Origin: Candidatus Accumulibacter sp. ACC003
GTDB taxonomy: Bacteria > Pseudomonadota > Gammaproteobacteria > Burkholderiales > Rhodocyclaceae
NCBI RefSeq assembly: GCF_907163085.1
Contig: NZ_CAJQTX010000001.1
Span: forward strand, 513,001 to 577,000
Direction: 5' to 3'
DNA: 64,000 nucleotides
The notes under the pieces are model-generated. The model was not told the DNA's origin and did not search any database. It was given only the letters and a program-made list of their open reading frames with translations. This document shows positions 27,464 to 36,572 of this stretch, piece after piece; the first letter of the stretch is position 1; each line of letters begins with the position of its first letter. The position numbers and the translations under genes were made by a program.

Positions 27464-27952
27464 ATGCTATCTGCCAGCCCAGACCTGATCGGCGCCGTCG
27501 AGATCAACACCAAGGCCTTCATGACGTTGTCGAAACTTGCTTTTTCCAACCTTGAACGTTTATCTACCCTGAACCTGAATGCGACTCGTGCTGCATTGGC
27601 GGGCGGTAGCGCCGCCGTCAGCTCCCTGGGCCAGGCCAAAGGCCAGCAGGAGCAGCCGAAGCTGCTGGCCGGAGCGGCTGGAGCAGCGAAAACCAACGCC
27701 GCTGATTACCTCAAGGGCGTACAGGAAATTGCCGCCGAAACGCAGAAAGAGGTGAGCAGCCTCATCACGTCCTACTTCGCGCCGCATGGCGATGGCTCAA
27801 ACCCCAGCGCGGGGTGGCTCAAAGGCTTCGAGCAGTTCAAGGGCTTTGCGCAGCAGATTACCGACATGACGGCCGCCAACGCCAAAGTGGCCGGTGACGT
27901 CAGCGCCCGAATCGCAAGCTCGGCGGCCTCTCTGGCAAAGAAAGACGCCTGA
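27464..27952 (+). CDS. Phasin family protein
   Basis: A 162-residue, almost entirely helical protein. It has a phasin-like N-terminus (AVEINTKAFMTLSKLAFSNL, then ERLSTLNLNATRAAL) and an alanine/lysine-rich tail ending SLAKKDA. Phasins coat polyhydroxyalkanoate granules. AAGGAG precedes the ATG, and a terminator follows the stop, so it is monocistronic. The presence fits a PHA-cycling betaproteobacterium. Confidence 0.88.
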   Translation: MLSASPDLIGAVEINTKAFMTLSKLAFSNLERLSTLNLNATRAALAGGSAAVSSLGQAKGQQEQPKLLAGAAGAAKTNAADYLKGVQEIAAETQKEVSSLITSYFAPHGDGSNPSAGWLKGFEQFKGFAQQITDMTAANAKVAGDVSARIASSAASLAKKDA

Positions 27953-27979
27953 GCAGGCAAACCACGGTGCTGATGAACG

Positions 27980-28004
27980 AGCCCCGCAAGCCGGGGCTTT
28001 TTCT
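27980..28004 (+). terminator. Intrinsic terminator after phasin gene
   Basis: Stem AGCCCCG / CGGGGCT with a short loop CAAGC, then TTTTTC. Located 28 nt after the phasin stop. Confidence 0.8.
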
Positions 28005-28061
28005 TGGCTAATGCCGTTCCTTGAGCGCGTACTTCCAGGAAGCTCATGCCGAAACGTGTCG

Positions 28062-28077
28062 GGTGCGCTGGCGCACA
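28062..28077. promoter_or_regulatory. Candidate operator GGTGCG-CTGG-CGCACA
   Basis: Copy of the palindrome followed by GACC, 115 bp upstream of the small gene at 28193. Confidence 0.45.
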
Positions 28078-28192
28078 GACCTTGTTCGATTGCCAGCCTA
28101 CGCTGCAAGAAGCCTGCTTTCCAGCGACCTCACAACGAGCCGAAGACAAGGCGTTTGAGTCCGCTTGATGACGGCACACCACGGAGACTGAA

Positions 28193-28462
28193 ATGAGGCA
28201 AATGTACCCCAAGATCCTGCCATGGGTCGCCAGCAAGGCCGGCGGTCGCGACGACAAGGCCGAGGTCCTGTGGATCGAGGCCCTGCGCGATGCCAGTGAC
28301 AGCGCCGCGCCCGAATCGTCTGAATACTGGGAGATCGCCGTTAATCACCTGCGCGAATCCCTGCCGTGTCGGGCGTGCGCCGGGAACGTGTCAATGACTT
28401 TGCGACAGCAGAGCACATTGACCTGCCGCGAAAGAACACCCTCGTCGTGCACCACCGCCTGA
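28193..28462 (+). CDS. Small hypothetical protein
   Basis: An 89-residue protein. The first 55 residues (MRQMYPKILPWVASKAGGRD, then AEVLWIEALRDA and SSEYWEIAVNHL) look like a folded helical unit. The last 30 residues, rich in Cys, Thr and Arg, look like frame-slipped sequence. A full-length ancestral protein may have been truncated. There is no signal peptide. A candidate operator lies upstream. From 28463 to 28803 I see no convincing gene. Confidence 0.5.
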   Translation: MRQMYPKILPWVASKAGGRDDKAEVLWIEALRDASDSAAPESSEYWEIAVNHLRESLPCRACAGNVSMTLRQQSTLTCRERTPSSCTTA

Positions 28463-28803
28463 CACCATTCGCAGCTGCCCCCTGATTGGCAGATTTCACA
28501 GTTCGCTTCCGGTGGTGTCCAGAGCGGGTCAGTTGGCAGTCCATTGTGGTGCGATGAACGCCATCCTCGGCAGCCTGGTAGTTGCCCTCGACCAAGCCGG
28601 GCTCGACGGCAATCGGGTTCCGGGGACGAGCGGCGTTGTCTCGAATTGGCCTGGCGAGTATGCTTCGCCCGAGCAAATCGCGGCCGGTGTCAAGACACTG
28701 GCGCTGCCAGTTGCCAATCCGGCAGCCGGCAGTGGCGGCTGAACCGGGACAAGGCCGACGAGCAAGTAGGCGCAATGTACGAGCAATCAGGGAACGGCAC
28801 TTT

Positions 28804-30132
28804 ATGACCGGCAGTGAAATCTGGTATCACCTCTATCCGCTCGGCTTTCTCGGCGCGGACGATCGGAATCCTGCCCCTGGTACAGTCGGCGGCCCGATTT
28901 CCCATCGACTGGCGGACCTGGTGGCGTGGCTAGACCACCTCGTGGAACTCGGCGTGACGGGACTGCTGTTGGGCCCGGTCTTCGAATCGGCATCGCACGG
29001 CTACGATGTCGTCGATCCATTTCGCATCGACCGCCGACTGGGCAGCGAAATGGACCTGGTGCGCCTCATCGATGAGTGCCACCAACGGGCTCTTCGAGTG
29101 GGGCTCGATGTCGTTTTCAACCACGTCGGACGCGGCCATGCTTTCTTTGTTGACGTATTGGAGCACGGTCGTGAATCTGCCCGGTCGGATTGGTTTCACA
29201 TCAATTTCGATCGCCAGGGACACGACGGATTCAGCTACGCCAACTTCGAGGGGCACGGTCAGCTGGTGAAGCTCAACCACGCCAATGGCCAGGTCCTCGA
29301 CTGGGCCGTGGACGTCGCCCGTTATTGGCTGGAACGTGGCGTCGACGCGCTACGATTGGACGCGGCTTACGCGATCCCGGCGGCTTTCCTGGCGACCTTT
29401 GCGAATCGCGTGCGGGCGCTGCGGCCGGATCTGCTGCTGCTCGGCGAAGTGATCCATGGCGACTACGTAGCTATCGCCAAAGCCTCACGGCTGACGTCTG
29501 TGACGCAATACGAACTTTGGAAAGCCATCTGGAGTTCTCTCAACGAGCGCAACTTCTACGAATTGGCACATGCGCTGGAGCGTCACATCGATTTCTGCCC
29601 GCATTTCGTGCCGTGGAATTTCGTCGGCAACCACGACACGACGCGAATTGCCACAAAACTGATCGACCGGCGCCATCTGGCGCATGCGCTGGCGATCTTG
29701 TTCACCATACCGGGCATCCCGGCCGTCTACGCCGGCGACGAGCAGGGAGCAGAAGGTCGCAAGTACGATCGGGAGGGCGGCGACGCGGAGATTCGCAAGC
29801 CCTTAGCGTTTCTCCCCGGCGAATTGGCCGGCGACAGTCTGCTCATCTGGCAAATGCATCGTGAATTGATCGCCGTCCGTCGTGCTCGACCCTGGCTCGT
29901 CGATGGCGCGCTCAAGGTCAGGCAGCTGGCCAACCGCTCGATGACGTTCGAGGTTCGCTCACAGCAGCACCTGCTGCTCACGGTGTTGAACACGGATGAT
30001 GTAAGCGTTGCGTGCACCATTCCGCCCGGGTTGGTCGCGGTCGCCGGGAACGCCCTGGCCAAGCCGGAGGCGACCGAGTTGCCAGCGCACGGATGGGGAA
30101 TCTGGTCGTCGGCTGGCCCGTCTGTCGACTGA
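28804..30132 (+). CDS. Alpha-amylase (GH13) family glycosidase
   Basis: A 442-residue cytoplasmic enzyme (no signal). GH13 conserved regions are present: DVVFNHVG, the nucleophile Asp in ALRLDAAYA, the acid/base Glu in LLGEVIHG and the transition-state Asp in VGNHDTTRI. A C-terminal beta domain ends the chain. The ATG at 28804 begins directly with the barrel (SEIWYHLYPLGF). It could act on glycogen, maltodextrin or trehalose. Catalytic residues are complete, but substrate cannot be decided. Glycogen metabolism would suit the inferred lifestyle. Confidence 0.88.
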   Translation: MTGSEIWYHLYPLGFLGADDRNPAPGTVGGPISHRLADLVAWLDHLVELGVTGLLLGPVFESASHGYDVVDPFRIDRRLGSEMDLVRLIDECHQRALRVGLDVVFNHVGRGHAFFVDVLEHGRESARSDWFHINFDRQGHDGFSYANFEGHGQLVKLNHANGQVLDWAVDVARYWLERGVDALRLDAAYAIPAAFLATFANRVRALRPDLLLLGEVIHGDYVAIAKASRLTSVTQYELWKAIWSSLNERNFYELAHALERHIDFCPHFVPWNFVGNHDTTRIATKLIDRRHLAHALAILFTIPGIPAVYAGDEQGAEGRKYDREGGDAEIRKPLAFLPGELAGDSLLIWQMHRELIAVRRARPWLVDGALKVRQLANRSMTFEVRSQQHLLLTVLNTDDVSVACTIPPGLVAVAGNALAKPEATELPAHGWGIWSSAGPSVD

Positions 30133-30476
30133 TCGACACAGTGACCGTCGTGGGAAGCTTGTCGGCGCTGGCGACGATGCTGCGCCCATGTCGTCTTGGC
30201 GAGCGCAGTGCACTGCATTCGAAGTTGGACTTGGCGCTGGCCACCGCATCTGGCGCACACGGACGTGTCGACCCGGAGTTCGATGCTGTCTCGGCGGCAT
30301 TCGCGGCAATCAGAGAGCAGCACCTTGCTGCTCCGCCAAACGCCAATCAGAAGACATTGGACCTGGAGTACTGACTACGTGGCTGGCTGCTGAAGGTGGC
30401 GCGCGAAACCCTTGCCGCAAGTTGCCGCGCGCGCTGCCTTGAGACGAGTTTTCGCTCGTCGCTCCTGCGCTGCAGC
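30133..30476. other. Intergenic, no convincing gene
   Basis: An open frame of about 75 codons near 30141-30374 has no clear start signal and no family I recognise. A small hairpin GACGAG-TTTTCG-CTCGTC at about 30440-30457 lies just past the stop of the minus-strand coiled-coil gene. Confidence 0.4.
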
Positions 30477-30761
30477 TTAGAGCTGCGACTTGAAGTACTT
30501 GAAGGAATGGACGAAGGCGTCGCGAACCTTTTCCATTTCCGCAACCATGGCGTCCCACGAGCCTTCGCCGGCAACCCGCAGTTCTTCGAGCTTGCCGAGA
30601 GCCTGATCCGACTGCTGGCGCAGTTTGCCCATTTCCTCCGCGTATTTCGCGCGCGCATCGGCCTTTGCTTCTTTCGCCTTGGCTTCCAACGCGCTCATCT
30701 TGGTATTCAGCTCATCGAGTTGAAGTTTCATCGTCTCGATGTAATCGTCTCGTTTTGACAT
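30477..30761 (-). CDS. Coiled-coil protein, function unknown
   Basis: A 94-residue protein: MSKRDDYIETMKLQLDELNT, a coiled coil of about 45 residues rich in Lys, Ala and Glu, then MVAEMEKVRDAFVHSFKYFK. AAGGAAG precedes the ATG. Proteins of this type are common, uncharacterised single genes in betaproteobacteria. The terminal FVHSFKYFKSQ segment is distinctive. A candidate operator lies 134 bp upstream on the same side. Confidence 0.75.
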   Translation of the reverse strand: MSKRDDYIETMKLQLDELNTKMSALEAKAKEAKADARAKYAEEMGKLRQQSDQALGKLEELRVAGEGSWDAMVAEMEKVRDAFVHSFKYFKSQL

Positions 30762-30894
30762 GGCAATGCTTCCTTGTGGTTGAAAAACTTGAAAGGGTTC
30801 GGCTTGAAGGCGCTCAGGCAGGCTTTCGATAGACTTGATGCGCGCCTTCTCGAGCAGCACCGTAGTCAGCATAATGGGAAAGGAACGAGGGCTC

Positions 30895-30910
30895 TGTGCG
30901 CTGGCGTACA
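30895..30910. promoter_or_regulatory. Candidate operator TGTGCG-CTGG-CGTACA
   Basis: Copy of the palindrome, 133 bp upstream of the minus-strand coiled-coil gene start at 30761. Confidence 0.5.
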
Positions 30911-31188
30911 GATCGGAGCGAAGCTTTCTCGGGCTTAACTGCAAGTGCACGCTCGGTTGTGCGTGCGATCTGCCGCCGTGCCGAGAGTGCCGAGTGGCTT
31001 CCCCGTGCGGCGCCGGACTTTGGCGCCCCCCACGCTTCTTGCTCCGGCAATCGCCGCGTCGCCTGGCCGGATGTTACGTCCGGCCCTAATCCAGACTCCT
31101 CGGCCCAAGCTTTTCGAGGTTGAAACGATGGCCGAGTCCCATGCTGCAACCGGAAGAGTGATCCCGGCGGCAACGTGGGATGAAGGCC

Positions 31189-31389
31189 CTACCGAGGCGG
31201 CAGCAGCGGCAACCGCCAAGGCTCTTCGGGGTCGTACAGATTCATCTGCCGCTGGTGGTAGCGGCGTAGCTGTACGGCATAGCGGCTTTCGCAAGCGACG
31301 GCGAGTTGGTGAAGGAAGTGGCTGAGCGCGGCCACGCTTTCATCGGAGAGGCCGTCGGGGAATAGCGGCTCGGCAGAGCGGCGCTTCAT
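31189..31389 (-). CDS. 66-residue transposon accessory protein, copy 1
   Basis: Starts MKRRSAEPLFPDGLSDESVA, with the ATG overlapping the ATPase stop as ATGA. It is helical and basic, ending LYDPEEPWRLPLLPPR. The gene is kept in both copies of the transposon at the same place (last gene, near the left end). The two versions differ only in the final residues. Coupled translation and conservation suggest a role in transposition or target choice. No family recognised. Confidence 0.65.
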   Translation of the reverse strand: MKRRSAEPLFPDGLSDESVAALSHFLHQLAVACESRYAVQLRRYHQRQMNLYDPEEPWRLPLLPPR

Positions 31390-32180
31390 CGCAATTCCTC
31401 GATCGCCAACTGCAACAGATCGTCCGGCAAATGATTCAGGCCACGCGGCACCGCCAGGCGCATCGCCGTGCGCAGAATTCGCCCGGCGTGCCGCGGCAAG
31501 CCCTTGCTCGCCTGGCGCACGATCTCCAGGCCCGAATCGCTGAGCAGCGTACTGGTACAACCGGCACTCTTCAAACTGTGCTGGATCAGCTGCGCGAAGC
31601 GCTCGCGTTCGAGCACCGGCTTGAGCTGCACGCGCACCTGAATTCGCCCCGCCAGCGCCGCGTACGGTGCCCGCTCCAGCGTTTGCGCCAGTGTCGGATG
31701 GCCGATCAACCAGACCGCCATCACATCGCGCGTATCGAAGGCGAAGTTGAGGAAGGCCGGCAAATCCCGAAAGAACTCCGGCGGCAGATTCTGCGCCTCA
31801 TCGATGATCCACACCGGCATCAGCTGACGGCTATCGACCAACTGCAGAATCCGCTCCTTCAGATCGCGCCACAGCTGCGCCCGCCGATACCCCGGCTCGA
31901 CGCCCAGCGCCCGTGCCAGACCGCGGTAGATATCCAGCCGACCAAAGTCCGTCTCCGCCTGATAGATCACCTGATAACGATGCGGATTCAGGCCACGGGT
32001 CAATTGGCGCAAGGCCGCCGTCTTGCCCACCCCCGGTTCGCCGGTGATCAGCCCGACCCCGGGCGAGTGCAACAACCAGGCAAAGCGCTCGGCCAACTGT
32101 CCCAGCGTACCGTCATCCCACAGCTCGGCCGCTTGCTTGCCCAGCGGCGGATGCCGCAAACCAAAGTGTTGAAGGTCCAC
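31386..32180 (-). CDS. AAA+ ATPase of transposon (TniB/TnsC/ExeA-like), copy 1
   Basis: A 264-residue ATPase with Walker A GEPGVGKTAA, Walker B VWIIDEAQNL and a sensor region IGHPTLAQTL. GTG start at 32180 after AAGGAG, 1 nt past the transposase stop. In Mu/Tn7-type elements such ATPases bind target DNA, activate the transposase and give target immunity. The protein is identical to copy 2 (36569-37363). Confidence 0.87.
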   Translation of the reverse strand: MDLQHFGLRHPPLGKQAAELWDDGTLGQLAERFAWLLHSPGVGLITGEPGVGKTAALRQLTRGLNPHRYQVIYQAETDFGRLDIYRGLARALGVEPGYRRAQLWRDLKERILQLVDSRQLMPVWIIDEAQNLPPEFFRDLPAFLNFAFDTRDVMAVWLIGHPTLAQTLERAPYAALAGRIQVRVQLKPVLERERFAQLIQHSLKSAGCTSTLLSDSGLEIVRQASKGLPRHAGRILRTAMRLAVPRGLNHLPDDLLQLAIEELR

Positions 32181-32181
32181 C

Positions 32182-33510
32182 TCACTCTCCTTCGGGGTCG
32201 TAGTACTGCTGATAGATCTGCTCGATCAGATTCGGGCCGCTCGTCCCTTTCTGGGGCGGGCTAGCGTCCGCTGGGTCAGGCTGGCGTCGTTGGCGCGTGG
32301 CATTGGCCAGCGCATCGAGTGGCGTCGCCGCACCGATCGATTCCCCTTTCTCGTCCTCGACGCCGATCACCGTCTCGGTATGCGGATCGACCACCAGGGG
32401 CACCGTTTTGCCCGACAGTTCAAAGGGCACCTCGAAGCGTTGTCCCTGATACGATACCGTGCCATCCTTCCTGACCAGTCGCGTGACGCGATGCTGGAAC
32501 AGGGCATCGAGGCTTGCCGCCAACGGCCCCAACGGACGAATCCTGGACAGGTCCTGCTGGTAACGCGCCAACGGCGTCATGCCGGCGAGACCGGCGTGCG
32601 GGCTGCGGTGATAGACCTGTTCAAGCCAGGCCCACAGGCGAGCATTGAGATCGTCCAGGCTGGCGATATGGCGCTCATCGAGTTCGCTGAGAAACTGATC
32701 GCGGCAGCGGCGGTGCCAGCGCTCCAACTTCCCTTTACCCTCGGGCGCGTACGGCCGACAGTGAATCAGATGGATGCCGAGCCGGGCGCAGATCCCTTGC
32801 AGCGTCTCGGCGCGGTAGGCGGCGCCGTTATCGACCACCAGCTTGAGCGGAATGCCGCGTTTGAGCACCGCCTGCTTGAGCACGCCCTCGATGTCCAGGG
32901 CGGTTTCTCCGGGGCAGAAGGCGCTGTGCGTGAGTAGCCGGGAGGCGTCGTCGAAGAGCGACACGAGATAGCTCTTGGCGAGTTTGCCGTCGATCGGCAC
33001 GCGTGGGCCGTGCATCACGTCGCCATACCAGATCGCCCCCGCTGTCGCGGCGACGAAGCTGCGTTTCTCCTCGGGCAGACTGGCCGAGCCGCTGATCCGT
33101 GACAGGCCGTGCTGCTGCAGCAGACGGTGAATGGTCGACCGGGCCAGGCGGCCTCGGGCAACGGTGCCGGTGGCTTCGAGCAATTGTCGAATCTGGCACA
33201 GCGAGCGCCGCGGGTTGTCGCGCTTGGCGGCGAGAATGGCCGCCTGGGTGGCGGCCGGGAGCTTCGATTGCCCGCGGTCGGCGCGCGCCTTGGGCGTCAG
33301 GCCATCAAGCTGGTGGAGGCGCCAGGCGTAGTACCACGCCTGAATCGTCTTCTCGCTCAGATAGCGCCGACGGCTGCCGGGGATGGCGTACTCGCGGCTG
33401 GCCAGCTCCCGGAGGAGCTGTTGCAGTTCGCCACGTTCCAGCCGCTCGCGGCTGATCAGGGGACCGAGAACGGACAGGCGAAACAGGGCTTTCGGATCAA
33501 TCGGGTTCAT
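32182..33510 (-). CDS. DDE transposase (rve plus Mu-type C-terminal barrel), copy 1
   Basis: A 442-residue transposase. Order: N-terminal HTH domains (about 1-130), rve catalytic core and a small beta-barrel like Mu transposase C-domain (VTRLVRKDGTVSYQG). The catalytic triad is Asp in YGDVMHG, Asp in VVDNGAAYR and Glu in GKGKLERW, with 35 residues between the last two (D35E). The start at 33510 is chosen because AGGAG lies 6 nt upstream; an open frame continues to 33576. This copy looks intact. Confidence 0.9.
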   Translation of the reverse strand: MNPIDPKALFRLSVLGPLISRERLERGELQQLLRELASREYAIPGSRRRYLSEKTIQAWYYAWRLHQLDGLTPKARADRGQSKLPAATQAAILAAKRDNPRRSLCQIRQLLEATGTVARGRLARSTIHRLLQQHGLSRISGSASLPEEKRSFVAATAGAIWYGDVMHGPRVPIDGKLAKSYLVSLFDDASRLLTHSAFCPGETALDIEGVLKQAVLKRGIPLKLVVDNGAAYRAETLQGICARLGIHLIHCRPYAPEGKGKLERWHRRCRDQFLSELDERHIASLDDLNARLWAWLEQVYHRSPHAGLAGMTPLARYQQDLSRIRPLGPLAASLDALFQHRVTRLVRKDGTVSYQGQRFEVPFELSGKTVPLVVDPHTETVIGVEDEKGESIGAATPLDALANATRQRRQPDPADASPPQKGTSGPNLIEQIYQQYYDPEGE

Positions 33511-33639
33511 AACCACTCCTGGTGATAAATCGGAGCGGTGATCAAACCAGAACGGCCGTTCTAATGACAGGAGCAAACTGTGTGGGGTCCCCGCCCGGGC
33601 GGGGACCTCACCGTCTGCCGCTCGTTCGGAATCAGTTCA

Positions 33640-34173
33640 TCACGGGACGCTGATCTCCCGATCAAGCCAGGTCATGGCCTGTGCCAGGCCGATCGATTCG
33701 AACACCCGGCGCCAGAAAGCGCTGCCGTCGACCGTCCGCCCGAGGTCGGCAAAGCGAGCACGCAGGTGAAACTCGAACAGCAGGCGGCGCTCCTGGAGCC
33801 AGGCCCACCAGCGACCGGCGGTGCGCCGCTCGGGCGCCGCGCCGGGTGCGCCGGGGCGATCGGGCGCACCGCTCAGCCGCTGTGCCAGGACCGCTTGCTG
33901 CACTGACCAGTCATACCAGCGGCGCGGCGCGATGCACGCCGGCAGACGCGAACACGTGCGCCGACATCCAGAGCAACAGTAGCGGCAGATCGGCACCGGA
34001 TTGAGTGAATCCTGCCCGGCTCGCCGGTCGGCCTTGCGCTCGTAGTGCCCGTGCTGCCAGAGAATCTTCAGGCCGCAATGCGGGCAGCACGGCGGTCGAT
34101 ACGCTTCGGGGGTTTGCTTGATGGCCTCAAGATGCTGCTCGATCGTCTCGATGCCGGCTACAATTCGCTGCAT
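33640..34173 (-). CDS. Zinc-finger protein of transposon (DUF6431-like), copy 1
   Basis: A 177-residue protein. Cys-rich motifs are CCPHCG (about residues 29-34) and RYCCSGCRR, with further Cys near CSRLPAC. The C-terminal half is helical and basic. It is the first gene of the transposon operon. Zinc-ribbon proteins with this CC-x2-CRR pattern accompany this type of transposase (I recall the family as DUF6431). TniQ/TnsD target selectors also use zinc fingers, so a targeting role is a fair guess but unproven. One residue differs from copy 2. Confidence 0.75.
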   Translation of the reverse strand: MQRIVAGIETIEQHLEAIKQTPEAYRPPCCPHCGLKILWQHGHYERKADRRAGQDSLNPVPICRYCCSGCRRTCSRLPACIAPRRWYDWSVQQAVLAQRLSGAPDRPGAPGAAPERRTAGRWWAWLQERRLLFEFHLRARFADLGRTVDGSAFWRRVFESIGLAQAMTWLDREISVP

Positions 34174-34431
34174 GGGCTGGGCGCTTTGCGGTGTGGTTTG
34201 TCTTGATAACTTCCCACGATAGCAGAGTTGTCCCGGCCCTTCTTTCGTTCACTTCGTCCCAACATCCTTCAGGCAGGCCGCCTTCTTTCGCTCTGACCGT
34301 TCTCGGGATGAAGCGCGCCGTCAGACCCGGGAGAGCGGCGGACGTAACACCGGACGAAACGCCTTTCCCTTTGACCTTGTGGTCGGAGCTACCCTGGCGC
34401 CCGGGCATTCATCGGAGTGAGGACGGCGCTA

Positions 34432-34447
34432 TGCGCGCTAGCGTACA
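34432..34447. promoter_or_regulatory. Candidate operator TGCGCG-CTAG-CGTACA
   Basis: Copy of the palindrome with a weaker left half, 219 bp upstream of the collagen-like lipoprotein gene. The 34355-34666 stretch holds no other feature I can support. Confidence 0.4.
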
Positions 34448-34585
34448 GAGCCGACGGCAAAGCACAGTTACTCTGCATGCAAACGGTGGGGCGCAGAATT
34501 GGCGTACTCCTTGCAGCGGTACCCGCAAGGCGGCGACTGATCCGCTGCCGTAGCGGCGATGGCCTGATTTGCCGACGCTGATTGA

Positions 34586-34999
<414 letters not shown>

Positions 35000-35007
35000 G
35001 GGCGCCC

Positions 35008-35041
35008 GGGGCGAGCCATGAACGCGAGTTCACGGCTCGCC
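35008..35041 (+). terminator. Hairpin after collagen-like gene
   Basis: GGCGAGCC-ATGAAC, loop GCGA, GTTCAC-GGCTCGCC: a 14-bp stem with one mismatch starting 9 nt after the stop. No T-tract follows, so termination is likely but not certain. Confidence 0.55.
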
Positions 35042-35092
35042 GCAGCGGTGGAATGGCGACAGACCTGCGATGAAGTCATCCGGCCCGTTGGG

Positions 35093-35250
35093 GCCCAGGC
35101 CATGAACCATTTTCCTGCCGCCGTACTTCTCGTCGATGCTCGACTGCTCCTGGTCGCGCCGTATGCCTCGGACCCTCGCCGCGGTGAGCGACTTGAACGT
35201 GCCCCCTGGGTGACCGGGGACGACGCCAGTTGGGCAAGCCAAGCTATCTG
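35093..35250 (+). pseudogene. Duplicated 5' fragment of the GGDEF-EAL gene
   Basis: The stretch CAGGCCATGAACcATTT and the following codons for AVLLVDA closely match the start region of the gene at 22236 (QAMNNSPTAVLLVDD). After about 15 codons the similarity fades. There is no PAS or GGDEF sequence here. It appears to be a leftover of a partial duplication. Confidence 0.45.
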
Positions 35251-35285
35251 AATCTGTTCCTCGGCCCATGAATCGGAGTTTCAAA

Positions 35286-35708
35286 ATGGAAAATAGATTT
35301 CTCGTGCACGGCCTGGTGATTACGGCGATGACCTTTGGGTCGTTCGTGAGCGATGCCAGAGCGGATGATGGACCCATCGTCCAGCAAGCGGCTGGTTTGC
35401 CCTATGTCTCGGGCGGGGTAGGCGAAGAATCGCTGCAGCGACTCAGGGACCGCGTCAGCGAGTTCAACCTGAAGCTGGTTTTCGCCATGAAGTCGGGAGC
35501 CTACCTGAGCGCCGTGCGGGTTAGCATCGCTGACGCGAAGGGCAAGACGATCCTGGAGGCTATCTCCGATGGACCGTGGTTCCTGGCAAAATTACCAGTG
35601 GGCAAATATCGGGTAATCGCGAGCTACGCTGGCAAGGCGCTCGAGCAGTCGGTTGCCGTCGACGCGACGGCGCTCAAGACGGTCGATTTCCGCTGGGACC
35701 ATGAATAA
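35286..35708 (+). CDS. Periplasmic protein with carboxypeptidase-regulatory-like fold, function unknown
   Basis: A 140-residue protein with signal peptide MENRFLVHGLVITAMTFGSF, cleaved near ARA-DDG. The body from about residue 60 reads as a small beta-sandwich (YLSAVRVSIADAKGKTILEA, LPVGKYRVIASYAGKALEQS), as in carboxypeptidase-regulatory-like domains. The ATG at 35286 is chosen for CGGAG 8 nt upstream. Role unknown. Confidence 0.7.
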   Translation: MENRFLVHGLVITAMTFGSFVSDARADDGPIVQQAAGLPYVSGGVGEESLQRLRDRVSEFNLKLVFAMKSGAYLSAVRVSIADAKGKTILEAISDGPWFLAKLPVGKYRVIASYAGKALEQSVAVDATALKTVDFRWDHE

Positions 35709-35835
35709 CACGGAGCAAGGCCGGTCGCTGCGAGCGGCGGCGCCTCGGACAATGACCGTCAGTGGTGATCGATTTCCGCATCCCCCAATAGTTCGCGGCC
35801 GGTAGACGGAAAACTCAAAATGCATACTCGGATCG

Positions 35836-36254
35836 TCACTTGGCGCGAATGCTGGAGGGGCGCCCATCTGTCTTGGCGTCCTGTGCCGCGACGCCGGATT
35901 TCACACTGCCGTCAGGCATCGGGACCGCGATTGGGGCGACCTCCACCTTGGCCACGCCTTCGTCTTGCGTGATGCCGATCTTCTGCGCCGTGGACGGCGA
36001 GAGATCCACTATCCGCCCATTCACGTGCGGCCCACGGTCTTGAATGGTGACGACCGCGCTCTGCCCGGTGTCGATGTTGGTGACCTTGGCGGTGGTGCCG
36101 AGCGGTAGCGTCTTGCTCGCCGCGTTGCTACCGTGCGGCTTCATTGCGGTGCCGTCCGCCATTTTTTTGCCGGCAAATTTTTTCGCATAGAACGAAGCCT
36201 TACCAACTCGCTTATGGCCCGACCGGTCAAGCTTGGGCTTGGCCAGCGACTTGG
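35836..36254 (-). pseudogene. rlpA-like gene, 3' part (split by transposon copy 2)
   Basis: The minus strand encodes a double-psi beta-barrel region typical of RlpA septal-ring lytic transglycosylases: VGKASFYAKKFAGKKMADGT, LPLGTTAKVTNIDTG, VTIQDRGPHVNGRIVDLSPS. The frame is cut at 36254 by the transposon end. Removing the element and one CTTGG copy joins it in frame (SSRHAK-SLAKPKLD) to the signal-peptide part at 43400-43537. So the gene was intact before insertion. Confidence 0.85.
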
Positions 36255-36371
36255 TGTTACGTCCGGCCCTAATCCAGACTCCTCGGCCCAAGCTTTTCGA
36301 GGTTGAAACGATGGCCGAGTCCCATGCTGCAACCGGAAGAGTGATCCCGGCGGCAGCGTGGGATGAAGGCC

Positions 36372-36572
36372 CTACCGAGGCGGCAGCGGTGGCGTCCGCC
36401 AAGGGGCTTCGGGATCGTACAGATTCATCTGCCGCTGGTGGTAGCGGCGAAGTTGCACGGCATAGCGGCTTTCGCAAGCGACGGCGAGTTGGTGAAGGAA
36501 GTGGCTGAGCGCGGCCACGCTTTCATCGGAGAGGCCGTCGGGGAATAGCGGCTCGGCAGAGCGGCGCTTCAT
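36372..36572 (-). CDS. 66-residue transposon accessory protein, copy 2
   Basis: Same as the copy 1 protein up to LYDPE; the end reads APWRTPPLPPR instead of EPWRLPLLPPR. The ATG overlaps the ATPase stop (ATGA). Confidence 0.62.
   Translation of the reverse strand: MKRRSAEPLFPDGLSDESVAALSHFLHQLAVACESRYAVQLRRYHQRQMNLYDPEAPWRTPPLPPR

Larger units (their letters stand above)
31072..34349 (-). mobile_element. Compact TGT...ACA transposon, copy 1 (3278 bp)
   Basis: Ends are TGTTACGTCCG (left) and its complement CGGACGTAACA (right), flanked by a perfect 5-bp target duplication CCGGA (31067-31071 and 34350-34354). On the minus strand it encodes a zinc-finger protein, a DDE transposase, an AAA+ ATPase and a 66-residue protein. 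Copy 2 has exactly the same length after removing its nested insert. TGT...ACA ends, 5-bp duplication, and a transposase plus AAA+ ATPase are the hallmarks of the Mu/Tn7/Tn5053 superfamily. Near the right end, CCTTCTTTCGYTC occurs twice (34238 and 34281), perhaps as transposase binding sites. Confidence 0.93.

Noticed and set aside
30895-30910. LexA (SOS) box reading of the CTGT...ACAG palindrome
   Set aside because: LexA sites need CTGT-N8-ACAG; here the spacing is N10 and the conserved inner bases CG-N4-CG differ. Neighbouring genes are not SOS genes.
30814-31173. Possible gene interrupted by transposon copy 1 (frames at 30814-31173 and 34355-34408 join in frame)
   Set aside because: The joined product has no family features, is Arg/Ser/Ala-rich, and overlaps a candidate operator. 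Chance open frame more likely.
31431-32264. 277-codon + strand frames opposite the transposon ATPases (also 36614-37447)
   Set aside because: Present in both copies only because the ATPase gene is; Gln/Arg-rich shadow translation without start signals.
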